NCBI GenBank assembly: GCA_043803845.1
Contig: JAZDJT010000009.1
Span: 1 to 18,429, forward strand
Length of the DNA stretch: 18,429 bases
Direction of reading: 5' to 3'
Source of the DNA: JAZDJT01 sp043803845
GTDB lineage: Bacteria; Patescibacteriota; Minisyncoccia; Minisyncoccales; GCA-002788555
Shown here: positions 1 to 5,421 of the stretch, one piece after another
Position numbering within the stretch: position 1 is the stretch's first letter
Layout: each line of letters starts with the position of its first letter
The notes under the pieces: generated by a model
Database searches by the model: none
Told to the model about the DNA's origin: nothing
Seen by the model: only the letters and a program-made list of their open reading frames with translations
Program-made: the position numbers and the translations under genes

Positions 1-658
1 CTTTAAATCCGAGCATTTGCAGAGCCAAGAGAATCATCATCAGAGAAACGGCGATAACTAAAAACGAGGTAATTTTTAGAGATAGCTGCAGCCTGGAACC
101 GATAACTCCCAAAACAGCGCCAAGAACCACGTAAGAGAAAAGCCTGCCGACATTAAACATCAAATGAGGTTGGGCTTTTTTGACCGGAGAGTCTTCATTG
201 GGATACAATTCTCCCCACTGTTTGGACATGGAGAGAATGATTCCCCCGACTAAGGCCGCGCAACTGGAAATTCCGGCGAGAATTCCGAAAAGAAAAAACG
301 TCGGCAGAGAAGAGCTAGAGCTGACATTAACCAAGCCCGACAAACCTATTTTGTCCAAAACCAAGAAAACTATTATCACCAATAAGGCCATGCCCAAAGT
401 GATAAGAGGGTTTCTGATTTTAGAGTTTTTTTCTGATATCGGCTTTTCGGAAAAAATGTAATTGTGTTTTTTAAAAATTTCGTTCAATTCGGCAGCGCTA
501 AGAATTCTTCTTTCAGCTCCAAAAGTTATCACCACCTCCCCCTTGCTGGTTGAAGATTCCACTTCTTCTACCCCTTTAATCTCCCTGATTCTTTTCTCTA
601 TCAGCATCTCGCAAGAAGCGCAGTGCATTCCTTTGACAAAATATGTTTGCTTTCTCAT
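1..658 (-). CDS. HMA-domain membrane transporter, TauE/SafE or DsbD-like (3'-truncated by window edge)
   Basis: Partial gene: it starts at the ATG at 658 and runs off the left edge still open, after about 219 codons. The first ~70 residues form a heavy-metal-associated (HMA) domain with the metal-binding motif GMHCASC (residues 10-16), the usual Cu(I) CxxC site. A first hydrophobic helix follows at about residues 85-105, then further hydrophobic segments with the small-residue pattern GILAGISSCAALVGG near 120-140, which resembles the transmembrane core of the TauE/SafE and DsbD/CcdA-like exporters. An HMA head on such a core, in an operon with a CsoR repressor, points to copper export or trafficking across the cytoplasmic membrane. 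The C-terminus is missing, so a terminal cupredoxin or further helices cannot be excluded. The family call is inferred from composition and context; the HMA motif is seen directly. Confidence 0.8.
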   Translation of the reverse strand, partial: MRKQTYFVKGMHCASCEMLIEKRIREIKGVEEVESSTSKGEVVITFGAERRILSAAELNEIFKKHNYIFSEKPISEKNSKIRNPLITLGMALLVIIVFLVLDKIGLSGLVNVSSSSSLPTFFLFGILAGISSCAALVGGIILSMSKQWGELYPNEDSPVKKAQPHLMFNVGRLFSYVVLGAVLGVIGSRLQLSLKITSFLVIAVSLMMILLALQMLGFK

Positions 659-684
659 ATTATTTTTATTTGGCAACTACTAAT

Positions 685-724
685 TTACGAATTCCGCCAG
701 CTGGCGGATTACGAATATACGAAT
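685..724. repeat. Perfect 16-bp palindrome flanked by TTACGAAT direct repeats
   Basis: A perfect 16-base palindrome, TCCGCCAGCTGGCGGA (693-708), is flanked immediately on both sides by TTACGAAT (685-692 and 709-716), and a third copy lacking the first T follows at 718-724. It lies between csoR and the HMA transporter gene, where the operon transcript would carry it. It has no T-run, so it is a poor intrinsic terminator. It may be a dispersed intergenic repeat unit. Confidence 0.7.
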
Positions 725-734
725 CGGCTATTTG

Positions 735-1007
735 TTATTTATTAAACAGTTTTGTTACTCCCAGAATCTCTTTAATCATTTCTCTTTTTTTTCTCTCGTT
801 TTTAGCTTCCATCGCTTTTTTGAAGCAAGTGCTCAAATGACCCTCCATCAACATCTGGTGGGCGGATTTCAATAGGCCAATTACAGCCAAGTTCTGCTGC
901 ATTATATCTATGCAGTAATCACCTTCTTGGACCATTCTAATGATTTTTGAGGTCAGGCTCTGCGCCTTTTTGAAGCTGATAAGAGTCTTTTGTTTTTTAT
1001 TTTCCAT
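735..1007 (-). CDS. csoR: CsoR-family copper-sensing transcriptional repressor
   Basis: A 90-residue all-helical protein of the CsoR/RcnR (DUF156) family, of typical length. The Cu(I) ligand set of CsoR is present with exact spacing: C32, H57 and C61 (C-x24-H-x3-C), which favours copper over the nickel/cobalt RcnR pattern. In this family the apo-tetramer binds GC-rich dyads near promoters and releases on Cu(I) binding. The start overlaps the last 11 bases of the upstream Cys-rich gene, and the HMA transporter gene lies 76 bases downstream, so the three form one operon. A dyad just downstream of the predicted transcription start (1191-1209) is the probable site of autoregulation. Confidence 0.9.
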   Translation of the reverse strand: MENKKQKTLISFKKAQSLTSKIIRMVQEGDYCIDIMQQNLAVIGLLKSAHQMLMEGHLSTCFKKAMEAKNERKKREMIKEILGVTKLFNK

Positions 1008-1158
1008 GCCTTTTTGAATTATTATTTTCTTTTCCCCTGATTTTATGATTATTTTTAACCTCTAGATTTGTGCAGCAGCACTCATTAAGAGTTCTTCCAC
1101 AATGATCGCAAAATTCGTTCTCCGTTTTTTGAGGATTACATTTACAATGTTTAATCAT
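997..1158 (-). CDS. Small Cys-rich protein, possible metal-binding/zinc-ribbon-like, first gene of copper operon
   Basis: A 53-residue open frame begins at the ATG at 1158 and ends with TAA at 997-999, overlapping the csoR start by 11 bases. It has seven cysteines: C5 and C7 (KHCKCN), C17 and C20 (FCDHCGR, a CxxC knuckle), and C27-C29 (ECCCTN). The C-terminal half is basic and Asn/Lys-rich, probably disordered. It is the first gene after the operon promoter and operator. The cysteine content, tight overlap with csoR and position suggest a small copper- or zinc-binding protein such as a buffer or chaperone. I do not recognise a named family, and the function is inferred from composition and neighbours only. 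The start codon has no clear Shine-Dalgarno site. Confidence 0.65.
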   Translation of the reverse strand: MIKHCKCNPQKTENEFCDHCGRTLNECCCTNLEVKNNHKIRGKENNNSKRHGK

Positions 1159-1190
1159 TTTTTTATTTATTTTGTTAGTTCTTTATCACC

Positions 1191-1209
1191 ATACCCTGAC
1201 CATAGGTAT
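1191..1209 (-). promoter_or_regulatory. Putative CsoR operator
   Basis: The dyad ATACCCTGACCATAGGTAT (imperfect; arms ATACC/GGTAT, 9-base centre) begins a few bases downstream of the predicted start of the copper operon, where a bound repressor would block initiation or escape. CsoR sites are typically inverted repeats of TACCC/GGGTA type, which this resembles. The assignment rests on sequence resemblance and position. Confidence 0.55.
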
Positions 1210-1219
1210 AGGTAGTGAG

Positions 1220-1248
1220 AGTCTACAAAATATAAGAATCTTTGTCAA
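1220..1248 (-). promoter_or_regulatory. Sigma-70-type promoter of the copper operon
   Basis: On the minus strand, a perfect -35 TTGACA (1243-1248) is followed after exactly 17 bases by the -10-like TAGACT (1220-1225, 4 of 6 consensus). The predicted start falls near 1213, about 55 bases before the Cys-rich gene. The weak -10 next to a repressor dyad fits a regulated promoter. Confidence 0.7.
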
Positions 1249-1271
1249 GGGCTTTGAATGTTTTCTTTTGG

Positions 1272-1307
1272 AAAAACAAAACGCCCAACATTAAAAGTTG
1301 GCGTTTT
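1272..1307 (-). terminator. Intrinsic terminator of the small RNA gene
   Basis: On the minus strand, an 11-bp stem with one bulged base (arms 1278-1289 and 1297-1307, loop TTTTAAT) ends in GCGTTTT followed by GTTTTT. It comes directly after the closing stem of the predicted RNA at 1313-1441 and separates it from the copper operon promoter. Confidence 0.7.
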
Positions 1308-1312
1308 AAAAA

Positions 1313-1441
1313 GGTTCCGGGGGAAGGATAACCCTAGAAAATAATCCAGGTGGGTATCCTCACGCTCCAACCACGGTCGGAGCAAATATTGGATTCCCGA
1401 AAAAAAACTTTTGTCTAGAATTTTTCCTTATCTCCAGAACC
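1313..1441 (-). ncRNA. Structured small RNA, 6S-like candidate
   Basis: A 129-nt minus-strand segment lies between its own consensus promoter (1448-1476) and an intrinsic terminator. The predicted 5' end pairs with the 3' end: GGTTCTGG (1441-1434) with CCGGAACC (1320-1313), followed by AAGG (1429-1426) with CCTT (1327-1324). The middle is a large, mostly unpaired region. The distal part is an arm made of GGGAATCC (1398-1391) against GGATACCC (1359-1352, one mismatch), capped by a GCTCC/GGAGC hairpin (1383-1379, 1368-1364). A closed rod with a central bubble and an apical arm, about 165 nt with the terminator, is the architecture of 6S RNA, the RNA-polymerase-binding regulator. SRP RNA, RNase P and tmRNA signatures are absent. 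That it is an RNA gene is well supported; the 6S label is inferred from shape. Confidence 0.55.
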
Positions 1442-1447
1442 AATTAT

Positions 1448-1476
1448 ATTATACAAAAATTCAAAAAAAATTTCAA
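1448..1476 (-). promoter_or_regulatory. Consensus promoter for the 6S-like RNA
   Basis: On the minus strand, TTGAAA (1471-1476), a 17-base spacer and a perfect TATAAT (1448-1453) lie directly after the ndk stop codon. Seven bases below the -10 is G1441, the first base of the closing stem of the predicted RNA. A second, overlapping TATAAT occurs at 1443-1448. Confidence 0.75.
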
Positions 1477-1479
1477 GTC

Positions 1480-2091
1480 CTAAGATAGTCTTGGCTCGTT
1501 TATTATGGTATCGTAATCGAAGATATCTTCGTTGGCGATCCAGAAGTGGAGTTCGTGATCGGCTTCTTCTGGCGTCTCCGAGATGTGAACAATATTATAA
1601 ACTGCCCTCTTTTCTCTGTTGGCTATCCCCGGGTCGTCAACGGAATAATCGCCTCGAATAGTCCCCAGCTCTGCTTGAGCCGGCATCGTATTGCCGCCCA
1701 TTTTCCTCACCTGCTCTATGGCGTGATTACCCTTTACCGCCATTTTCACTATCGGACCGGAAGTCAGGTAGTCAAGGAGCCATTCTCGAACCATTTGTCC
1801 GATTTCAAAGGGGTCCTCGGTCCCCATCTCTTTTTTGGCATTAATGCCGTATTTCTTATAGCTATTTAAGGTTTTTTCTCCGACTCTAGTAGTCCATTTT
1901 TTGTCTTTCGGATAGTGTTTATCAACCTGATTGCGTTGCGCCCAAATCATCTCCAAAGAAACGATTTTGAGTCCTCTTCTTTCAATCCTTGAGATGACTT
2001 CTCCTATTAATCCCCTTTTTACGCCGTCGGGCTTTATGAGAACCATCGTCATTTCCTGGCGTGGATTTTTACTCAAAGTTTTTACTTCCAT
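1480..2091 (-). CDS. ndk: Nucleoside-diphosphate kinase, long-insertion form
   Basis: Transfers the gamma-phosphate of ATP to NDPs through a phosphohistidine, balancing cytoplasmic NTP pools. The N-terminal strand carries the family signature TMVLIKPDGVKRGLIGE (K20), and the catalytic histidine is H169 in YNIVHISET, replacing the usual NxxHgSD. The protein is 203 residues against about 140-150 for standard Ndk. The extra length is mainly an insertion at about residues 61-105, between HYPKD and the conserved LTSGPIV (109-115), plus a short C-terminal tail. The likely true start is M1, but M14 or M16, just before the first strand, are possible. It follows the ComEC-like remnant by 25 bases and may use the TATAAT at 2351-2356. 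A separate small RNA gene starts right behind its stop. Confidence 0.93.
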   Translation of the reverse strand: MEVKTLSKNPRQEMTMVLIKPDGVKRGLIGEVISRIERRGLKIVSLEMIWAQRNQVDKHYPKDKKWTTRVGEKTLNSYKKYGINAKKEMGTEDPFEIGQMVREWLLDYLTSGPIVKMAVKGNHAIEQVRKMGGNTMPAQAELGTIRGDYSVDDPGIANREKRAVYNIVHISETPEEADHELHFWIANEDIFDYDTIINEPRLS

Positions 2092-2115
2092 AATTTTAGA
2101 AAATGATTATTTTAT

Positions 2116-2349
2116 TTAGTAAATTTCGCTGTCGAAAATAATTTTTATGTCACCGACTTCGTCGGTTCTGAATAGTTTTATACCATAATCAGAAATTAAA
2201 TCCAATACTTCTTCTGCCGGATGACTATAGTTATTTTTATCAACTGACATAACAACAGTCTCGAGGAAAACTCTCTCCGAGAAATAAGGAGAGCTTGGAA
2301 GACAAGGATAAAAAACTATCTTGGGGAAAGGTATATTATCAAAAATCAA
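2116..2349 (-). pseudogene. Remnant of a ComEC-type metallo-beta-lactamase-fold domain
   Basis: This 77-codon frame has only a TTG start and an in-frame stop (TAA) a few codons upstream. Its C-terminal two thirds match the end of the ComEC/Rec2 beta-lactamase-fold domain: a FLE segment, then VVMSVDKNNYSHPAEEVLDL, then an IKLFRTDEVGDI-type closing strand pair. The family normally has about 8 residues between FLE and the next strand, which seem deleted here, and the whole catalytic HxHxDH part is missing. A TATAAT at 2351-2356 would start transcription inside the frame, so the TTG start would not be in that transcript. I read it as a decayed fragment of a DNA-uptake gene that now serves as the ndk leader. 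A short functional peptide from M34 is possible but less likely. Confidence 0.5.
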
Positions 2350-2350
2350 T

Positions 2351-2379
2351 ATTATATTTTATCAATAAACCGGAGATAA
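2351..2379 (-). promoter_or_regulatory. ndk: Possible promoter for ndk
   Basis: A perfect minus-strand TATAAT (2351-2356) is preceded at 17 bases by TTATCT (2374-2379), which matches the -35 consensus at only three positions. It would initiate near 2344 and give ndk a leader of about 250 nt covering the ComEC-like remnant. Confidence 0.4.
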
Positions 2380-2396
2380 AGAAATCAAAATCAGGC

Positions 2397-2425
2397 TTGT
2401 AATTTATCACTTCCTTCAATATAAT
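2397..2425 (+). promoter_or_regulatory. Promoter of the tRNA-Pro / receiver / tRNA-Gly unit
   Basis: TTGTAA (2397-2402), a 17-base spacer and a perfect TATAAT (2420-2425) lie about 25 bases before the start of tRNA-Pro. The promoter diverges from the possible ndk promoter. Confidence 0.65.
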
Positions 2426-2456
2426 AAATATTACTTAACTCATAAAATCTAATAAA

Positions 2457-2528
2457 CGGGGTGTGGTGTAATGGCTAGCACGAGTCCTTTGGGAGGATTT
2501 AGTCCGAGTTCGACTCTCGGCACCCCGA
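2457..2528 (+). tRNA. tRNA-Pro (anticodon UGG)
   Basis: Complete 72-nt cloverleaf. The acceptor stem CGGGGTG/CACCCCG pairs at all seven positions. The D stem is GTG/CAC, the anticodon stem AGTCC/GGATT contains one G-U pair, and the T stem is CCGAG/CTCGG with loop TTCGACT. The anticodon loop TTTGGGA places TGG at 2490-2492 with the G37 typical of proline tRNAs. The discriminator is A2528. CCA is not encoded, so a CCA-adding enzyme is needed. Confidence 0.93.
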
Positions 2529-2540
2529 AAGCCCGAATCC

Positions 2541-2915
2541 ATGGAAAAATCTAAAAAAATATTATTAATAGAAGACGACCCGCTTATCGCCGATATCTAT
2601 CTAACCAACCTCAAAAAAAATGGCTTTGAGATAGGTCTTGCGACAGACGGCGAAACGGGATATAAAATGGCAGAGGAAGGGAAATTTGATCTAATCTTGC
2701 TCGATTTGCTTTTGCCCAAGATTGACGGATTTAAGTTATTAGAAAAAATAAAGGGAAACCGCAGCCTCAAAGATACTCCGGTTATAATTCTAACTAATCT
2801 CGGAGAGAAGGAGAGCATCGAAAAAGGCAAAGAGATGGGAGCGATTGACTATCTGGTAAAAGTAAATTTTACCCCGAAAGAAGTTATAGAAAAAATCAAC
2901 AGCTATTTAAGATAG
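2541..2915 (+). CDS. Single-domain CheY-like response regulator (receiver only)
   Basis: A 124-residue stand-alone receiver domain with every key residue: acidic pocket E11/D12/D13, phosphoacceptor D55 in LILLDLLLP, switch threonine T85 (IILTNLG) and the invariant lysine K107 (YLVKVNF). There is no output domain, so it must act by protein contact or as a phosphorelay intermediate. It begins 12 bases after tRNA-Pro and ends 20 bases before tRNA-Gly, with no promoter or terminator visible inside, so it is probably processed out of a tRNA-containing transcript. No Shine-Dalgarno site precedes the ATG. No histidine kinase is nearby, so its partner is unknown. Confidence 0.92.
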   Translation: MEKSKKILLIEDDPLIADIYLTNLKKNGFEIGLATDGETGYKMAEEGKFDLILLDLLLPKIDGFKLLEKIKGNRSLKDTPVIILTNLGEKESIEKGKEMGAIDYLVKVNFTPKEVIEKINSYLR

Positions 2916-2935
2916 TTAACAATTCAGGCTGAAAA

Positions 2936-3009
2936 GCGGTATTATTTTTGTGGTAAAACGACTCCCTTCCAAGGAGTAGACGCCAGTTCAATTCTGGTAT
3001 CCCGCTCCA
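2936..3009 (+). tRNA. tRNA-Gly (anticodon UCC), with two stem mismatches
   Basis: A 74-nt tRNA with encoded 3' CCA (3007-3009). The anticodon stem ACTCC/GGAGT encloses CTTCCAA with anticodon TCC. The T arm is GCCAG/CTGGT with loop TTCAATT. It aligns without gaps to ordinary bacterial tRNA-Gly, but position 5 opposes 68 as T-C in the acceptor stem, and the D stem is all A-T with a T-C opposition at 10-25. It is likely functional, with unusually weak arms. Confidence 0.82.
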
Positions 3010-3045
3010 CAATTTGATTTTCAGGAATTAAATCTGCTTTTTTGT

Positions 3046-3076
3046 GGGCGGCGCTGTGTGCCGTCCATTGATTTTT
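3046..3076 (+). terminator. Likely terminator after tRNA-Gly
   Basis: A seven-pair stem, GGGCGGC (3046-3052) with GCCGTCC (3060-3066, one G-U), loop GCTGTGT, is followed after four bases by a run of six Ts (ATTGATTTTTT). It is the only candidate end for the tRNA-receiver-tRNA transcript. Confidence 0.5.
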
Positions 3077-3173
3077 TCAGGAATTTCTGACAAAATGAGT
3101 TCGAACGGAATCATATAAATGCTCCAAAAAATTATTATTTAAACGGTCGATATTTTTAAAAACTTTTAAATTT

Positions 3174-3659
3174 ATGAGCTCAGGATTAAAATTGATCTAT
3201 ACATTTTTTTTAGGAATTTTAGTGGTAATTTTTGTCGCATTGGGAATTGCTGCTTTTTATACAGTGCCAACAGCACCAGAAGGAATAAGAAATGAGCAAA
3301 AACCGTTGATAGGAGGAGAAACTCCTGCACAGCTAAAAGCTCAGGAGGAACTTGATAAAAAATTAGCAGAGTATGAAAAAGACATGAGTATTTACACGAG
3401 GAATGTTTTTATCATAGCTCTAACCGCCGCAATAATTATTTTAGTTATTAGTTTAACTACAGTTCGTAATATAGACGTAATTGCTGATGGATTACTTTTA
3501 GGTGGTACTTTAACATTATTCTACAGTATAGGTATGGGTGCCCGTACTCCCGACAATAAATTCCGCTTTCTGGCTGTTTCTGTTGGACTTTTAGTCACTT
3601 TAGCAGTGGGCTATATTAAATTTATAAAGGGTCAAGAAGAAATAAAAAAAGGGGAATAG
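3174..3659 (+). CDS. Conserved multi-pass membrane protein, copy 1 of a tandem pair
   Basis: A 161-residue protein with about four hydrophobic segments: residues 6-28 (with an Ala/Gly-rich face), 77-96, 104-121 and 130-148. A charged linker at about 35-72 (LKAQEELDKKLAEYEKDM) has coiled-coil character. It ends in a short, charged, mostly basic tail. The gene 99 bases downstream encodes a clear paralogue, with near-identical N-terminus (MSS-LKLIYTFFLGILV), YxRNVFIIAL, ADGLLLGGT-TLFYSI and KFRFLAVS-GLL motifs. I do not recognise a characterised family. It is probably an integral membrane protein with an outside-facing linker. The AT-rich region upstream has no strong promoter. Confidence 0.85.
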   Translation: MSSGLKLIYTFFLGILVVIFVALGIAAFYTVPTAPEGIRNEQKPLIGGETPAQLKAQEELDKKLAEYEKDMSIYTRNVFIIALTAAIIILVISLTTVRNIDVIADGLLLGGTLTLFYSIGMGARTPDNKFRFLAVSVGLLVTLAVGYIKFIKGQEEIKKGE

Positions 3660-3758
3660 GGAAATAATTAATTTTTTATATATTGTTTAATCTCATCCCG
3701 TTACCCACCCTAAGATTCAAAATCTTTAAAGGTCGGCATTTTTAGGATATCAATTTTT

Positions 3759-4262
3759 ATGAGTTCAGCATTAAAACTTATTTACACCTTCTTTTTGGGA
3801 ATTTTGGTGGCAACTTTTATAGGTCTTGGCATTGCTGCTTTTTATCCGGCTCCTCAATCACCCGAGTCGCCAGAGTCACCGGAGGTGTTAAAAGAAGTGG
3901 CTCCCGAGACCAATCAGCAAGAAACGCCAGCGGTAAAGCTAGCACGAGAAAAATATGAGAAAGAATGGGCAGAGTATCAAAAGACAATGAATGTATACGC
4001 AAGAAACGTTTTTATTATCGCTCTAATTTGTGCGGTAATCATTCTGGTTATAAGCCTGACAATAGCCCGTAATATACCCGTTATCGCCGATGGACTGCTA
4101 CTTGGAGGTACCTTTACACTCTTTTATAGTATCGTCGAAGGGTTCCAGACAAACGACAGCAAATTCCGTTTTCTGGCGGTCTCGCTCGGCCTCTTGATTA
4201 CGCTAATTATCGGGTATTTCAAGTTTATAAAAGCAGAGGAGAAGACAAAAACCGCTGGTTAG
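3759..4262 (+). CDS. Conserved multi-pass membrane protein, copy 2 of a tandem pair
   Basis: A 167-residue paralogue of the preceding gene with the same four-helix layout. The differences concentrate in the linker after the first helix, which here begins with a Pro/Ser/Glu repeat (SPESPESPE, about residues 34-42) and continues into a charged helix. The helices and the motifs YARNVFIIAL, IADGLLLGGTFTLFYSI and KFRFLAVSLGLL are conserved. The leaders are also related, with GGTCGATATTTTT before copy 1 and GGTCGGCATTTTT before copy 2, so the duplication included the upstream region. Synonymous sites have diverged strongly, which argues for an old, retained duplication. Function unknown. A strong terminator follows at 4285. 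Confidence 0.85.
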   Translation: MSSALKLIYTFFLGILVATFIGLGIAAFYPAPQSPESPESPEVLKEVAPETNQQETPAVKLAREKYEKEWAEYQKTMNVYARNVFIIALICAVIILVISLTIARNIPVIADGLLLGGTFTLFYSIVEGFQTNDSKFRFLAVSLGLLITLIIGYFKFIKAEEKTKTAG

Positions 4263-4276
4263 AATTTTTCCGTCAA

Positions 4277-5326
4277 CTATTCGAAGACCCCTCCTCCTAG
4301 GAGGGTGTCTTTTTTATAAAAAACTGCGTGCTGTCCCGGAGTGATGGCTCTCTGGGGAATTTTAAAAACAATTCTTGATTTGTTTGAAGCGACAGGTTGG
4401 ATTTCCGCCTCGGCTTCTTGATGGCGATAACGAATCCTAACCTTGGCTTTTATTTTATCCGCCAGCGCAGGTATGGAAACCCAATTTATCTTTTGCACTC
4501 TCGTCTCTTTTTTAAAGAGACTTTTTTCTCTACCAACAATAACAACATTTTTTTCTTTCTGATAACCCAAAACGTAGAGAGGCGCCTGAAAAGGACTTCT
4601 CGCCCCGATTCCGAGCCCCGCTCTCTGACCGACGGTAAAAAGATGCAGACCCTGATGCGTCCCAATCTTGCTTCCTCTCTCATCTAAAATCGGCCCTTCT
4701 TTTTCTCCCAATCTTTCCTTGAGGAATTCTGAAAGTTTTCTTCCCTTCAGGAAACAGATGTTCTGACTTTCTTTGTAGCTTTCTTTACTAAAAATACCCG
4801 AGAACTTCTCCATCATTATTTTTTTAATATCTTTTTTATAAAAAACACCCAAAGGGAAGAGTGCTCGGGAGATTTGCTCCTGGCTAAGGTTCCATAAAAA
4901 ATAAGATTGGTCTTTAGTTCTGTCATCGGCTTTTCTCAGGAACCACCTCTCTTCTTTCCGGCTGTATCCCGACTTGACATAGTGGCCGCTGGCTAATTTT
5001 TCTACGCCCAACTTTTTTACTTTTTCCAGCGCAACTCCGAATTTAATCAGACGGTTGCAAAAAGGGCAAGGGTTAGGCGTCTCTCCTCTTCTGAAGGCTG
5101 AATAGAAAGGTTCTTTTATCTCCTCTTCAAAAACATTTCGCAAATCTAAAACAAAATAAGGGATGGACAGAAATTTGGCTATTTTTCTCGCTCTACCTTC
5201 CGCCTCCTCGCAAGACTTCTCTGTATTTAAAAAATTCACTCCGACTATGTCGTAGCCTTTTTCTTTAAGATAGAAAGCGGCAAACGAAGAATCTATCCCG
5301 CCGCTCATTAAAACTGCAATCTTCAT
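4277..5326 (-). CDS. mnmA: tRNA-specific 2-thiouridylase MnmA
   Basis: Installs the 2-thio group on U34 of tRNA-Lys, -Glu and -Gln using ATP and persulfide sulfur. The 349-residue protein has the N-terminal PP-loop SGGIDSS (8-14), the TPNPCPFCN segment with catalytic C87, ASGHY (112-116), the KDQSYFLW tRNA-contact motif (138-145), and the second catalytic cysteine C191 in QNICFL. The C-terminal beta-barrel is complete through the LLGGGVF end. Length and motif order are normal. The gene is convergent with the membrane-protein pair, whose terminator overlaps its 3' end. The ~250 bases upstream are filled with hairpins, and I find no confident promoter. Confidence 0.95.
   Translation of the reverse strand: MKIAVLMSGGIDSSFAAFYLKEKGYDIVGVNFLNTEKSCEEAEGRARKIAKFLSIPYFVLDLRNVFEEEIKEPFYSAFRRGETPNPCPFCNRLIKFGVALEKVKKLGVEKLASGHYVKSGYSRKEERWFLRKADDRTKDQSYFLWNLSQEQISRALFPLGVFYKKDIKKIMMEKFSGIFSKESYKESQNICFLKGRKLSEFLKERLGEKEGPILDERGSKIGTHQGLHLFTVGQRAGLGIGARSPFQAPLYVLGYQKEKNVVIVGREKSLFKKETRVQKINWVSIPALADKIKAKVRIRYRHQEAEAEIQPVASNKSRIVFKIPQRAITPGQHAVFYKKDTLLGGGVFE
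4285..4315 (+). terminator. Intrinsic terminator of the membrane-protein pair, inside mnmA
   Basis: The 11-pair stem AGACCCCTCCT (4285-4295) / AGGAGGGTGTCT (4299-4310), with one bulged T and loop CCT, is followed by five or more Ts. It lies within the last 50 bases of the convergent mnmA gene, where the complementary strand encodes the C-terminal LLGGG motif. Confidence 0.8.
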
Positions 5327-5421
5327 AAATTGATAATAATAAAAAACTTGCGCCGTCTATCTAAATACTATTACATTGAATCTTGAGATTAAAGTTTGAA
5401 GAAAATAATTTTTTCGTCCTC

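Noticed and set aside
180..840. Three plus-strand frames (93, 73 and 65 codons)
   Set aside because: They are antisense to the HMA transporter and csoR, whose domain motifs are unmistakable.
1313..1441. SRP RNA, tmRNA or RNase P RNA for the structured segment
   Set aside because: The SRP apical motif, the tmRNA tRNA-like ends and the RNase P conserved core are not present, and the size is wrong for the last two.
1546..1869. A 107-codon plus-strand frame
   Set aside because: Antisense to ndk, with atypical composition and no motif; a shadow of the real gene.
2936..3009. Glycine tRNA reading UGA, as in Gracilibacteria-type recoding
   Set aside because: The anticodon is TCC, not TCA, and all proteins here end normally without internal UGA.
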